DNA from: Acephala macrosclerotiorum
Lineage: Eukaryota > Ascomycota > Leotiomycetes > Helotiales > Mollisiaceae
DNA: 64,000 nucleotides
Reading direction: 5' to 3'
Assembly: GCA_014904845.1 (NCBI GenBank)
Contig: MU119353.1
Span: 62,001-126,000 of the forward strand
Position numbers and translations under genes: made by a program. Shown one piece after another: positions 26,117-37,778 of the stretch. The notes beneath the pieces are model-generated. The model saw only the letters and a program-made list of their open reading frames with translations, did not search any database and was not told where the DNA came from. Numbering within the stretch: position 1 is the first letter of the stretch; each line of letters opens with the position of its first letter.

Positions 26117-28095
26117 TTAATTTTATATAAATAAATAACGATTAAACTTCGAATTATAATTTTATAATCGATTTTATAATTATATATAAAAATATTCGTT
26201 TATTAAATTATTGTATATTATATTTTTTTCGTTTAATAAAAAAAAAATTATTTAATTTTAACGTGTAATAATAATGTTTTTACGTTTTTATAATAATACT
26301 CGAATTATTATAATTTGAAAAAAAATAAAACGTATTATTATTAAAATTAAAAAATATAAAAAAATTCGAAATTGATATTTAATTTTATTAAAAAATAATA
26401 ATAATTATAATTTAAATAAAATTTAATAATTAAATAATAATAAATAATTTAAAATATAATATAAATTTTTTTTTTAAATTTTTTATAAAATTTATATTAT
26501 TTGTAATAAAAATCGTAAAAAAATGAATTTAAATTAATATTATAAAAAAAATATTATTAAAATTTTTCGAATTTTATAATTTTAAAACGAGTTTAATTTG
26601 ACGAAAAAAAAAATAAACGAATATATTATATATTATTTCGAATATTATAAAAAAAAATATATTAAAATTATATATTATAAAAATATTTTAAAAACAATTT
26701 TAAAAATTAAATAATTGAAATTTTTATTTTAAATTTATAAAATTATTTTCGATTATATAATTATTAAATATTTATTAATAAAAAATTATAAATAAACAAA
26801 AAAATATTATAAATAAATAAAAAAAAAAATTAAACGAAATATAAAAAATTATATTCGTAATAAAACTTTATAAATAAAAAAAAATATATTATTAAAAAAA
26901 TCGATTAAAAAATCAATTAAATTTCGATTTTAAAATACAATATTTTTAATATTTTAAATACGTATTTTTAAAAAATAATTTATTTAATATATTTAATTTC
27001 AAAAAAAAAAATAATATTAAAATTAATAATTGAAAATCGTTTTTATTAATATTAAAATTTTTAATTAAAATAATAATATTATTATTAATTTTAAATTTTT
27101 TAATGATTTAATTTATTAAAAATAATTATCGATTTAATAAAATTATATAATATTATTAATAAATTATAAATCTTTTATAATTATTATCGAAAAATTAATT
27201 TAATAAAATAATATTATAATTAAATATTTTTTATTATATTAAAAAATCGAATTAATTTTTTTTATTATAATAAAATTATAAAAAAAAATTACGATTTTAA
27301 TATTATAATCAATATAATAAAAATTTATTTCAAAATCGAAAAAATTATATTTTAAAAATTATTAAAATTAATTTAAAAAAAATTTATTTTAAATATTTTT
27401 AATTATTTTTTGATTAATTTAAAAAAATTTAATGAAAATTATTAAATAAATATTAAATAAAATATAATTTTAAAAATTAAATTATTAACGTTTATAAAAA
27501 TATAAAAAAATATAATTTAATTTTTTATAATTTTATTTTTATGTACGAAAAAATTTATATACAATTAAAATCAACGATTAATACGAAAATACAAATTCGA
27601 AAATATAATAATTATAATATATAAATATTATAAAATTAAAATAATTATAATTACAATTATAATTATAATAACGATAATAAAAATAATATACGTATTTTTT
27701 TAATTATATTAAAATTCGAATAATTGTATATAAAAACGAAATTATTAAAAATAATAAATATAAATAAAAAAAATATATTAAATATATATATATATATATA
27801 TTTATTAAAAAAAAAATTAAAAAAAAATTTTCTATTACGTTTTTAATATTATTATAATTATTTAATTTATAAAATTAAAAAAAAAAATTTATTTTAATTT
27901 TAATATTTATAATTTTCAATTAACGTTTATAATTTTCAACGAATTTCAAAAATAATATTAATTTATTAATATTATTTTTAGAGTTTAATTATATAATTTT
28001 TATATAATTTTTATATTGAAATATTAATAAATTTTATATAATAACGAATTATAATAAAAAAAAATATTTAATTAATTATATTTAATAAAAAAAAT

Positions 28096-28213
28096 TATTA
28101 ATATAATAATTACGTATAATATTAAATTATATTGAAATTAATTTAATTATATTAAAATTAAAATTATATTTTTTAATTTTTATATAATTTTTAAAAAAAA
28201 CGAATTATTTTAA
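28096..28213 (+). repeat. Outermost, fully RIP-mutated LTR fragment (right)
   Basis: Partner of 7222-7319. Begins TATTAATATAATAATTACG, which aligns with TATTAGTTTAGTAGTCACG of the 208-bp LTR through transitions plus a single transversion. This supports an older member of the same LTR family enclosing the whole stack. Confidence 0.6.
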
Positions 28214-28830
28214 ACGTATATTAAAAATTAAAAATTTTATATACGTTTTTTAATTTTTTTTATTTGAATAAATATTTTTTAATAAATTAATAATATATTA
28301 TTATAAAATGTAAATATTTTAAATATATTTTTATTAATTTGAAAAAAAAAATTTTAATAATAAATTTTTTTTATATTAATTTTTAATTATAATTTTAAAA
28401 TTTAAATTATTCAATTATTAATTATATATTTAAAACGAATAATTTAAATTTTTTTATTATAAAAAAATATAATATAAATAATAATTAAATTAATAAATTT
28501 TTTTTTAAAATTTCAATTATAAAAATATTATATAAAAATATTATATAAAAATTATAAAATTATAAAATTATAAAATTATAAAATTATAATTATAATAAAA
28601 AAATTTAATTAATTTATTATTATAAAATATATTTTAAAAAGTTTTTAAAATAATAAATTTTATTTATATTTATTAAACGTAAATAAATATTATTATTATT
28701 ATCGTATAATTAATTTAAATAATAATTTTTAATATAAAATTTTTTTATTTTATTTTTATAAAATTTTAAAAGCGTTTTATAAAATTTCAGCGATTTAATT
28801 TAATAACGAACATTTGAAACTTTTTTCTTT

Positions 28831-29095
28831 CGCGTTATTATTTAACGCTAGTTCAACCGTTGCCGCTACCCGTGATAATTTTCGAACTAGAGAAACTCTG
28901 TACCAAAACGGAAGAAAAAACCGAGAAAACGGGAATTTCCTGGTATATAATCATGACAGCTGTTGACATATTTTGCACACGTAATTAAAAGTCCGGAACG
29001 ACCAAAACTCTAAAGTTCTGCGAAAACTGCCCTGGTGGGGTTTGCTTCGCATTAATTTGCCAAGACATCCAGTCTAGGGAAGTTCCCAAATCTTA
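28831..29095. other. Spacer between RIP block and MITE
   Basis: Normal-composition DNA resumes within a few tens of bases. No gene or repeat recognised. Confidence 0.5.
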
Positions 29096-29291
29096 CGGAG
29101 GTACAGCCTATGAATATTAGACCATGCTAACTTTAATATGCGCCACGACCTCTTACTCTGAACTTAATAAAGTAAGATACTACTTATAGGAAGGTTGGCA
29201 GAGATAAAATCTTACCTTATTAAGTTAAAGGTAAGACACCGTGGCGCACACTAAAGTTAGCGTGGACTAATATTTATAGGCTGTGCCTCTG
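29096..29291. mobile_element. Palindromic MITE (Tc1/mariner-like) with TA target duplication
   Basis: Two inverted arms of about 84 bases face each other across a short centre. The left arm starts CGGAGGTACAGCCTATGAAT; the reverse complement of the right arm starts CAGAGGCACAGCCTATAAAT. Shared interior blocks include GCTAACTTTA, GCGCCACG and AACTTAATAA. Arm mismatches are mostly transitions. The element is bounded by TA on both sides (29094-29095 and 29292-29293), the target used by Tc1/mariner-class transposons. There is no coding capacity, so movement would need a transposase supplied elsewhere. Confidence 0.85.
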
Positions 29292-29528
29292 TATAGCGAG
29301 GATCCATCCGTTCTAGGAGAGATTGGCTCTGCATGAACGAGAGGGGTGCACACGCAAACGATGACATACATTAAACGTTTTGCATCCGATTCGATGGAGA
29401 ACTCGAAATTCAACGTTGACGTGAGATGCGATGAACATGATCTTCATGAGAAATATTTGCCACACTTCAAACGCATTGTCCAAGGAGGTGCTGTCAAAAT
29501 ATCGATCTTAGGGAGGGCAAAAGAGTGT

Positions 29529-30200
29529 TCAATTTTTAGAAACGAACGCTGTTTCAGGCATCTGAAAGAGCTTCGTGTTCCAACTTGTATTCATAGAACT
29601 TATTGCCAGCGTCCGTAATTGCTCGCTCTTCTTATTTAGCTGCTCAACAAGATCGCAGAGATCCAGTAGCTCCTCAGACTGTGCCAATATTGTATCCGAA
29701 GCAGACTTGATGATGCTTGAGAATGTCTCAATCTCAACAGCTTGTAATTCGACAGTAGCATGAAGGTCTTCAATTTCGAGATCGGTAGGCTGCGTGGCAG
29801 AGGGGACGGATTTGGTCTTGGCAGAGCGGCGTGTGTGGTTAAGCTTGAGTTGTAGTACGAAATTTCTATCGTTTTGATGTCGAATGGTCGCATCGCGGGT
29901 TGCAAGAGTGATCTTAAGCTGAACTAGTTCCTCCTGATACGAAATCAGCATTCTTGAAGCGTGTCGAATGACTTTACACGCACCTTCAGCCGCTGAACCT
30001 TACCTCCCGAACCCATTGCTTGGATTTGACTCTTTGTATCTATCTCAGCTGCCTCATATAATTTCTCAAATGTAGGCTTAATGATGCAAGTCTCGCTGTC
30101 GACGTTTGACCCCTCAGGCAGATATTGTAGGTGGAAAGACTGGTAATATGTCGGGCTTGGCTGAGGTTGGGTTAAGGCGCTATTCCTGGTCCAGAAAGGC
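29529..30200 (-). pseudogene. Coiled-coil family fragment G (coil only)
   Basis: The minus strand from about 30200 reads QPQPSPTYYQSFHLQYLPEG, FEKLYEAAEI and GGKVQRLK, then shifts frame to a 140-codon frame at 29951 with a long heptad-type coil (YQEELVQLKITLATRD, EIEDLHATVELQAVEIE, LDLCDLVEQLNKKSEQL). It stops at 29529 without the C-terminal domain found in the other members. The frame change near 29950 may be a frameshift or an unusually short intron. The 3' end is about 240 bp from the MITE. It is most likely a truncated relic of the family, but a coil alone is weak proof of kinship. Confidence 0.5.
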
Positions 30201-30946
30201 TAGTTCCATACCTGGGGTACGACTCCCTCTCGTCTCGGATTTGATGCCGAAGAATATGAGATTTCCATGATCATTGAAGCCCATGCATTAGATCAGAAGA
30301 AAAGTGATGATCTCGAACTAGGCATTGGTAATTTAGCAGTTCGAACAATCAAGATCAGTTTGTGGAAGTTCCAACACCCCCTGAGATGATTTTTGCTAAC
30401 TCTAAGTGGAAAGATATTATTGTATCGGGCCCCATTTCTGACTCCCAAATGGATAAGTGCTATTCAAGAGGCAGACAATGTGACACTATTCAAAAGCCTT
30501 GATTACTTTTTTTTCACAATGTGATGATTGGATATCTGAGTATGCTTGCTAGCAAGGATCCATATTTGTATCAAGCTGAGGGGAAAGGAACAGAAATAGG
30601 AAGAGAGCCGCAGTGCCTATTGAAACTCACATTTGAAATCGAGCTACCAGCTCAGGATCACTACCAAAGCTCGGATGATCTCGTGAACTAGTAGCCCCCT
30701 TCAAGCCTTGGTCCTCTTCAACTTTCAAATGTCAACTCCAATCTTCATTTTCTGCCTTCCCACCAACAGTATCCTAGCCAGTTTTGTTGAAACAATGATT
30801 GGTAGCCCTTTTGATCAAGCATAGACAAGAATCCGCCACCCTGTGCGCGATGATGGGTCTAGAGACGGAAAACGCGCTGCTAAAAGTACATGAAAGCTTT
30901 GATCTTGCGCTGCGCGCCCTTCCAGGACGCTGACATAAAATAGGAA

Positions 30947-32083
30947 GTGATTCTGGGCCTCAAAATTGACCTCAAAATATGCCACAGGATCATCAGGGCT
31001 CAGAACGAGATAATCACGTCCTCTGATCAGTTCGTCGGCTCTGTGAATACCAAATTCGATGCCCAATTCGAAGGGCTTCGATCCCAGATCATGTCACAAG
31101 CTGAAGAAATTGGTAGACTCTCGGATATCGCTGTATCTGCTTCTGATTCTTGCTGGGAGGAGATATCTGCTAGAATTGAAGCTGAGGGGGGGGGGGACAA
31201 AATTGAATTGATGACCAAGTTGAAGGATGCAAATATTGAGAATTTAAAGGTGACTTAGAACCTTTTTCCTAAAGTTTCGACATTATTAACGGGCCAACTA
31301 GCTAAAGCGAGAACTGATTCGAGAACGAAAGACATCGGCCTCGCAAAGGCAAAGAGCGGATGACTTCGATGCCTTGCTGAAACAGCTGCGACCACTGGCT
31401 TTCCTGGGAGAAGATGTTCGGCTTCGGAATTTCGAGTGGGCTTTTGCCGAAGCTGCCCAAAACGAGGAATATCTGGATGCTGGTACTAGGGCCTCTCGCC
31501 ATGGCTGCGCTGCTGGAGATGCAATAGTCATTGCTAGATATCATAAACCTGAACGTTACGAGGTAAGATGCCACCCTATAGTGGGGATATTCTTCTGACC
31601 AGCATGTTTCTTTCTTTCTGTTTTCAGAGAAGTTACTTTAGCGCCTACGGTTTTGGTTCTGCTGTGGTTAGACAACTCCTAGATTGTCCGATTTTTGTAC
31701 GAATTTTGGACTGGCGAGGCTCTATGAAGAAGTTTTTGAAGTCTAGGTATAGGAAGTCTTGGTTTCACGCAGACTTTGTAAGAGTCTTTATGATGTCTCC
31801 ATTGGTAAGTCATGCGCTCCCTCCTTCACAATATGGAGGACTTGCGAGGCTGAAAGTTGAACAGGGAAAGCATCTCAAAGATGAGGAATGCAAGGACAAA
31901 GTTGATATTAGCGCTTTGAACGATTTTCTACAGGGAAATTTTGCTCTGAATGCTATTAGATCGATGGAAACCGATTTCGAACTTGAAAGAGCCATCAACA
32001 AAAGCAACTATAAGAAGAAGACAGAGCAAGACTCCCAGTCTGTTAAATTTTTTCTATTGGTTGAGTTTCAAAAACTAACGTAG
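30947..32083 (+). CDS. Coiled-coil family member A, four exons
   Basis: Exons inferred: 30947-31255 (coil: FEGLRSQIMSQAEEIGRL), about 31304-31562 (LLKQLRPLAFLGEDVRLRN, then LDAGTRASRHG and GDAIVIARY), 31628-31804 (YGFGSAVVRQLL, then ILDWRGSMKKFL) and 31865-32083 (KVDISALNDFL). Introns 31563-31627 (GTAAGA...TCAG) and 31805-31864 (GTAAGT...ACAG) keep phase 0. The first intron has a weak donor (GTGACT). All three positions coincide with those of the members at 42.1 and 50 kb, strong evidence of common descent. No ATG opens the first exon: a TAG lies two codons upstream of the GTG at 30947, so the true start is unknown or lost. No catalytic motif recognised. Confidence 0.6.
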
Positions 32084-32956
32084 ACTCAATAGTACGACTA
32101 ATCATTATATGCAGGGGTCAAGATCCACCTACCACCGGGATCACAAACGGAATTATGCCGAATACACAACCTCTTGACAAGAGAAAACCTATCCATCCAC
32201 GTTCTTCTAACGCGAGCTCCCACTTGATTAGGCAATATCTCATTGGAATGGGAGGTGTATGGATCTTCCGCTGGCTTAAGAGGGCCGGAAGAGGCAATAG
32301 ATGGATCGTACAATTAGCGCTGCGTTGCTTTTGGATAATAGAAAGAGAAAATGTGGTGATGTTTGAGCACGAGGAAGTAATTTTGTGTTGGGTTGATTGG
32401 GCGTTGGCATATACTCTTAATGTCGGGATTCTAGATATATGATGCCCTCTAGATTCGATATGTTGGATGTAAAGGGAGAAGCACTTTGCTTGTGGCTTAC
32501 CTCCTATGCTCTGTCTTTGGGCACTGTGCTACTACTGTTTCTGAATCAGAAAAACGAGAATTTGAATAGGTATTTCGTGTACTATTAATATGTGTTCGCG
32601 CTGCGATGGTAATATGTGATCGACACAGCCAGCCATGGTCGCCGCTCTACTCCCTCTTGCGTGTTGAAACTCCCCAGGCTCGAAAGCATTAGCAACAGGA
32701 CTTCCGAGTCTATACGATGTGTAAATATCAATGTTCCAGAAGATTTCAATATCTACGATGTTATCTTGTGCAGATCGAGATCGTATATTTGGGTTTGATG
32801 GTATAAAAAGCAGTTTCCCCCTACTATTCCGAGAGATGAAGAGCAAGGGACAGCGGACCGTTGACATCTCTTACGGAGCACGGATGCTGATATCACATGA
32901 TGCATAATGTGATCACTCCTGTCGAAAGCAAGTTCGCGCGCTGCTGCATAGTACCA

Positions 32957-33507
32957 AAGGTGAATCTCTGCACTGTTTCGCGCTAAGGGTGCAGTTCGGG
33001 AATTTCGACCCACTACTTCATGAAACCTGTATAAATTTAAATAGCGAAATTCCAACCGGCTTACACAACTGGTAATTACACCCGCTCGAATCTCAACATA
33101 TGAAAGACTGACAAATAACAGGCTCACCCCCGGTCTGGGTGCTTGGCTCATGGACTGGACCAGGACCCAGGATCTAGGACAATGGATGGCCGTCGACTTT
33201 AAATAAAACCGTCCGGGGTTTTTTCTAAGATGCCTGCGCGCCCGTCGCCAGGGTCGGAGTTTTTTGCATGTTGTAAAAATTTCTGCTGTTCTTTTCGTTC
33301 TTTTCAAAATACTAAGAGACTTTTTCGGCACCACGGCGCTCAGGGACCACTCTCGCTTGAGCACATGACCTCGGCTAATCTCGTTAGCCCTTAATCCGAA
33401 TCCTACACGCTCTATAAGGACAATCCAGACGACGATGTGCACCTTGCTTCGTGCTCGATTCTTGATCCTCCAAATGCTGCGTTGGCTCAAACCATCGTCT
33501 TTTAGTG
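32957..33507 (+). repeat. Segmental duplicate, copy 1
   Basis: Matches 43557-44130 in the same orientation. Landmarks shared nearly exactly: ATGGATGGCCGTCGACTT, AAATAAAACCGTCCGGGG, TTTTTTCTAAGATGCCTG, CCAGGGTCGGAGTTTTTT, ACATGACCTCGGCTAAT and AAACCATCGTCTTTT. Copy 1 has about 140 extra bases (about 33040-33180) that copy 2 lacks. A minus-strand frame (KDDGL-QR, HIV-WIV) is conserved between copies but is open only in part. Each copy lies within about 1 kb of a coiled-coil family member. Confidence 0.8.
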
Positions 33508-34029
33508 CAGAAGTCGAGACATCGAAGGGAGGCAATGACCAGCTATGGCAATAGTTGAAAAAGCACTAGACTTGTTTCAAAGGCAACCTTGCACGATCAA
33601 TTCGAACCACCACGAGCGGGTAGATGCTCGAGAGGATACGGGAACTTGAACTTTCCGTCAAGTGTACACATTCATCGCGACCTTCAAAGGAGAACGAAGT
33701 CGGTGCGTTGCAGGACCAACACCCCAATGGCATGTGCTACGTCTCCGACCAAAGAAGTATCCAATTGCAACCCTAAGCAATAATGAAGAGCTAGGGTTCC
33801 CGAGCAGAAGCCAATCCGCGTGGCTCGCTTCTATCGTCTTTCGAACTCGCTCCAATAGTATGGATGATGTAGCAATACGAGTCATTTCGCCCCATCGGCG
33901 AGCCGCGTGCATATGTAGGTGGCATACTCAGCCTCGATGCAAACCTTAGAGAATTTCGTAGTAGTTCAACTCTAATCCTTCAATCCTTGTTCCACATTCT
34001 GTTGGTAAGCTTGGCCGCTTTTACTCAAA
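33508..34029. other. Spacer, no gene supported
   Basis: Short overlapping reading frames on both strands, none with recognisable motifs or a plausible gene structure. Confidence 0.5.
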
Positions 34030-34145
34030 CGCCAATCACCCTCGGCTCACCCTCGGCTCAGCCAGCTCACCTGAGCTGTCTGAGCAACCTGAGTAGTCCC
34101 TAAGTAGTCCCTGAGTAGTTCCTAAGCAACCTGAGCAGTACCCAC
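34030..34145. repeat. Degenerate CTCAGG/CTGAGC minisatellite, copy 1
   Basis: Imperfect units of about 10-12 bases built on CTGAGC, CTCACC and GTAGTCCC, including CACCCTCGGCTCA twice in tandem. The same CACCCTCGGCTCA unit occurs in the array at 41205-41335. Confidence 0.6.
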
Positions 34146-34329
34146 TTAACTAATAAGGCTAGATGTTGGCTTAGAGCGAGGATCATGTATTTTTGTCAAG
34201 TTTCGACGACCACCGCTAGGAGCTTAAAAAGGCCCCCAAGGATCCCGGACAGGACCTCCACGAAAATAGATTACATTATACTGTAGCCCACTGCCTACGG
34301 CAGTCGAGAATTTCGTTCAAAGAGAGAAA

Positions 34330-35345
34330 TTTACTATTATTTGTTATAAATCTTATTTTTGCTACTATTTATAATTTAATTTTTTTTTAAATTTAATTAA
34401 ATTTAATACGTATAATACCGCGTTAAAAATCTGAACCAATTAAGCGAAAACGCGTAAAAACGCGTTACGTACTTTTTTATTTTTTTTTATTTTTTTAAGT
34501 AATTTCTTTGGAAATACTAAATAATTTAATTATAAGTTTATAATAATAAAATTAAAACGTAATTTTTAAATATTAAAAATTGTTTATAATATTTTTAATA
34601 TTTAATAAAAACGAGTTTAATTTAAAATTATAAAAAAAATATTAATATTTTAAATATTTATAATATTATAAAATTTTAAATAATATTATAATTACTATTA
34701 CGTAAGTGAGTAAATGTGTGTAATATGACTTTGACGATCCTAATCTATGGATAGAGAACTCGACTATATATAAACAGTAGAAATCACGTGCATAGTACGT
34801 GAATATAGAGAATTTCTTATAATAATTACGATTTTAATTATATATATTATAATATTTCACTATTTAAATTTTACGATCGTAATCGGATTTTAATTAAATT
34901 AATCAAATATTATTTAATAAATTAAAACTATTTTTCCAAAAAAAAATTCAAATAATCGTATAAACGCATTTTATAAAATTTTACTATTAATCGATTAATC
35001 GTAATAAATATTATATATTTTTTTTTAAAGTTTTAAAACTTTTTAAATTAATAATAAATAAATCGAACAATTTAAATAATATAAATAATTCATTTAATTT
35101 TATTATTATATTTAATAAATTAATTTTAAAAAAAAAATTTAATTAAAAAATTAAAAAATTAATATAATTTTATATATAATATATAATATAGAAAATTAAA
35201 ATATAATAAAAAATATATATTATTAAATTTTAATTTTATATATTTATAAAATTTTATATTAAAAAAATTATATTATTTTATAAAATAATTATTTTTCAAT
35301 TGATAAAAATATTTTTGAATAAAACGTGTTTTTATGCGAAGCGTG
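34330..35345. other. Second AT-rich RIP block with an unmutated island
   Basis: About 1 kb with the same AT-rich, CpG-sparing composition as the large block. The stretch at about 34700-34815 is of near-normal composition and holds TATATATAAA followed by AATCACGTGC, a TATA plus CACGTG arrangement reminiscent of an LTR promoter. No paired LTR was found, so it is probably a fragment. Confidence 0.6.
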
Positions 35346-35665
35346 TTTTTAAAAGAGATCTTTTTATAAAAAAAAAAAATATATCAACGGCACAGCGCAA
35401 AAAAAATGTAAAACATATGCGTCTCCAGCTGAGGGGCTCAAAAACCAGACTTTCCTTTCCTTCTTCACCTTCTCCATTCTCTACACGCTTTCCTATACAG
35501 TATACTCGCTCAACTCAACCACCCAGCACGGCACTAACACCAGTCTCAATCCCTTGCGCCTATTGGCTCGCAGACTGTTCGTAAATCACACGCAGTTGCT
35601 TGACTGGCGGGTCATCGGTAATCTGGTGCAGGAACGGGAAGTAGCTTTCGAAATCGAGGAACTTG

Positions 35666-36800
35666 CTAGTTCGAACAGAGGGGGCTAATCACCAATCTGT
35701 GTTCAGGATACGGATCGCATCGCGGATTCCGTTGACGACTAGGATCGTACCCCACATTGCCCTGGATCTTCTCATTATCACTGCCTTTCCTACAGATCTG
35801 GGTGTTTCCCACTGCGAGGTGACACATGGCCAAATTCCTCGCAGCCACGATCGTCATGCTGTGTTCCTCACCATACAACTGGGCAAGATTCTCGTGAGCC
35901 TCAGTCATGATTACACATCCTCCCTTTGCACGCAAGAACTGCCAAGAATTAGTCCAAGTCGATCGGACTGGAAGATTCTAGTGACATAGAGGCAAGGTTC
36001 CAGGACAGAAAGGCACTTACTGCTTTGTTAGATTTGACAAAGATCATCTCTCAGCTGAGAATGTCGCCAAGTCCGCTCTTTTTGCTGAGGGTATGGCAAT
36101 TAAACGGACCTTTGGCTACTTCATCGAACTCGATCTGTTCCCGAGCTATGGCCTCACATATGCCCCAATGCCACAGACGACGGGCGGTGAGGGATAACGT
36201 GTCCTTCGTCCTCCAAGCGCCTGCATGGACTGGACCAAGAAGTTTAGTCAGTCCATCCATCGCGGTTTTGAGGAGCGCCTCTGACTCTTCTAGCTTGCCT
36301 TCGTTGGCCAACATCAAGCCAAATCTTTGCGTTGCTTTTAGAGTTGCTCGAGCACCGGGGCTGTGAAACTCGGTGCGTATCTGTGGGTGCATTATAAGTC
36401 AGAAGGCTTTAAGCCGATATGAATGGAGGGGGTCCTCGATGCAATGACTTACACTAACGAGCAGACGACAAAAATTGGTGGCTTCTCCGTGAGAAGAAAC
36501 CCCATCATTTCCTTTGCCATCCATGATCTCTACTTCATAGAAATTAGCTAAAACATTTTCGAGCGTCATCAACAGCCCGATGCTTTCCTGCCTGAGATCT
36601 TCCTTGCTCGTTGGATTGCCTCCTTCAAGAGCCTTTCACTTTCCACAGGAGATGGGTGAGCCGCTGCGTATAATGAAAGGGACATAAGGATTAGCATATC
36701 GGTCTTCGAGCGCCGTTCTGCGATCAGAGAGTGCGCCTCTTTCAATGCCTCTCGGCCTCCGTTAATTTGCCTTGACAAATCAAAGCCAGAGCGAAGGGAT
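35666..36800 (-). pseudogene. TPR (kinesin-light-chain-like) gene, broken
   Basis: Successive helical repeats of the long TPR type read on the minus strand: ESERLLKEAIQRARK, GLLMTLENVLANFY, ATQRFGLMLANEGKLEESEA, LLGPVHAG and HENLAQLYGEEHSMTIVAAR. The last has the L-G-E-E-H-P-x-T form of kinesin-light-chain TPRs. Two introns fit (GTAAGT...CACAG ending near 36382; GTAAGT...GGCAG near 36008-35948). Damage: a one-base frameshift near 36595 (RARK to DLRQES) and an in-frame TGA near 36055 before EMIFVKSNKA. The 5' part is missing and the remnant abuts an RTA1 fragment. In filamentous fungi such repeats often form the C-terminal half of NLR-like proteins, but no NB-ARC is visible here. Confidence 0.6.
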
Positions 36801-36819
36801 CTATTACTCGGAGGGTGTC

Positions 36820-37227
36820 GGGGTGGTCAGCAGGCAGGGTTCGTTTGCGAGTTTCGTAAGTTCTATTCGCACGATTGACCGCGTCGAGTTCAAGACATTG
36901 AGAAAAATATATCCCTGTTATCTTATCCTCCAGTTCCGCTGGGGATATTCCGATGTCTGCACCGTGCAGTGCAACTCCTTAACGGGATGGTTCCACTACA
37001 ACTATAAAAAGAAAGGACTCTTCCCCAAATCCATCAAAGACGTAATCATAACACTCTACATCTCCTCCGTGCTCATCGGGATCCGGGCACTCTACCGATC
37101 AGTAGAATACTACACAGTGAAAGTCTTCATCTACAAGCTGACCATGGACCCCTCGTCCGCCTCGCCACTCATCAAATACGAAGCCTTCTTCTCCCTCTCC
37201 GAATCTAGCTCCGCTTTATTCCCATAG
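36820..37227 (+). pseudogene. RTA1-like membrane protein, C-terminal fragment
   Basis: The frame ends with LYISSVLIGIRALYRSVEYY, then DPSSASPLIKYEAFFSLSES and stops. RTA1-family lipid-translocating/stress membrane proteins have L-Y-x-x-S-x-L-I-x-I-R-S-x-Y-R-x-V-E-Y in a late helix and S-P-I-x-x-Y-E-x-F-F-W-x-F-E before the last helix. The earlier helices are absent and the 5' end overlaps the antisense TPR relic, so this is a truncated copy. The assignment rests on these two motifs only. Confidence 0.5.
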
Positions 37228-37778
37228 ATATAATTCTAAGAAGTCTCTTTCAGTGGCACAAGTTTGCTTTTTTTTTTCTCTCCCTTTTTTGTGTAGCAGC
37301 AATACTAATAAATCTATTGCTGCACCACCCATAATGAGGGCTCCTAGCGAGACCCTTCTAAAGCTAGCTGCTGGGAAGGGGGTCAAGCCACTAAAGCTCG
37401 TTAATCTAGCGATAAAAACACCCCTGAATTTTGACGTCCTCTTGAATGTCGTCGCTTATGTAAAGCTCGCTAAACTGCAGGTACAGTCCCTTACGACAGA
37501 GTTTCGAAGAAAAAACCAAGCAAGGATTCTTTGAGCCATCCAGGTCTTGTGAAAAGTTTTGCAGAGTAAGGCTGAGGTTGCCAGGTACATTTCCAATGCC
37601 TGCTCGTGCAGCCTGACTCAGCCACAGTCCGCAGTTTCAATCCGTACCCCGCACTGCTTCCTTTTTGTCTTTTCAACAAATCTTCCAACCCGATCCGATC
37701 CATCAACCATACTTTGCGGCTTCACTCGAACCTCCTTCGAGATATCATTGTCCCAGTTCTTTCTCTCCCAACGACATC
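37228..37778. other. Intergenic before the HET gene
   Basis: A frame of about 90 codons at 37253-37534 has no recognisable motif. It probably contains the HET promoter; CT-rich DNA lies at 37715-37775, just before the ATG. Confidence 0.4.

Larger units (their letters stand above)
6771..28830. other. AT-rich RIP block made of nested retrotransposons
   Basis: About 22 kb of extremely AT-rich DNA with sharp edges. In the most mutated parts the few remaining cytosines are disproportionately in CpG (ACG, TCG, GCG), while CpA and TpG are scarce. This is the expected residue of RIP acting on CpA/TpG in both strands. Long reading frames are nearly absent. The block is resolved below into at least three layers by matching LTR pairs. 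Segments outside the elements (6771-7221 and 28214-28830) are too mutated to assign. Simple repeats include an AT dinucleotide run at 27780-27800 and a short tandem of ATTATAAA-type units at 28551-28590. Confidence 0.9.

Noticed and set aside
6771..28830. Mitochondrial or bacterial origin of the AT-rich block
   Set aside because: It contains nuclear LTR retrotransposons with target duplications and transition-only divergence, which RIP explains.
32753..33535. 260-codon minus-strand reading frame
   Set aside because: Spans the duplicated segment; composition is not gene-like and the frame is not conserved in the second copy beyond about 35 codons.
34030..34145. CRISPR-like array
   Set aside because: Units are about 10 bases, degenerate and without unique spacers; a minisatellite in a eukaryote.
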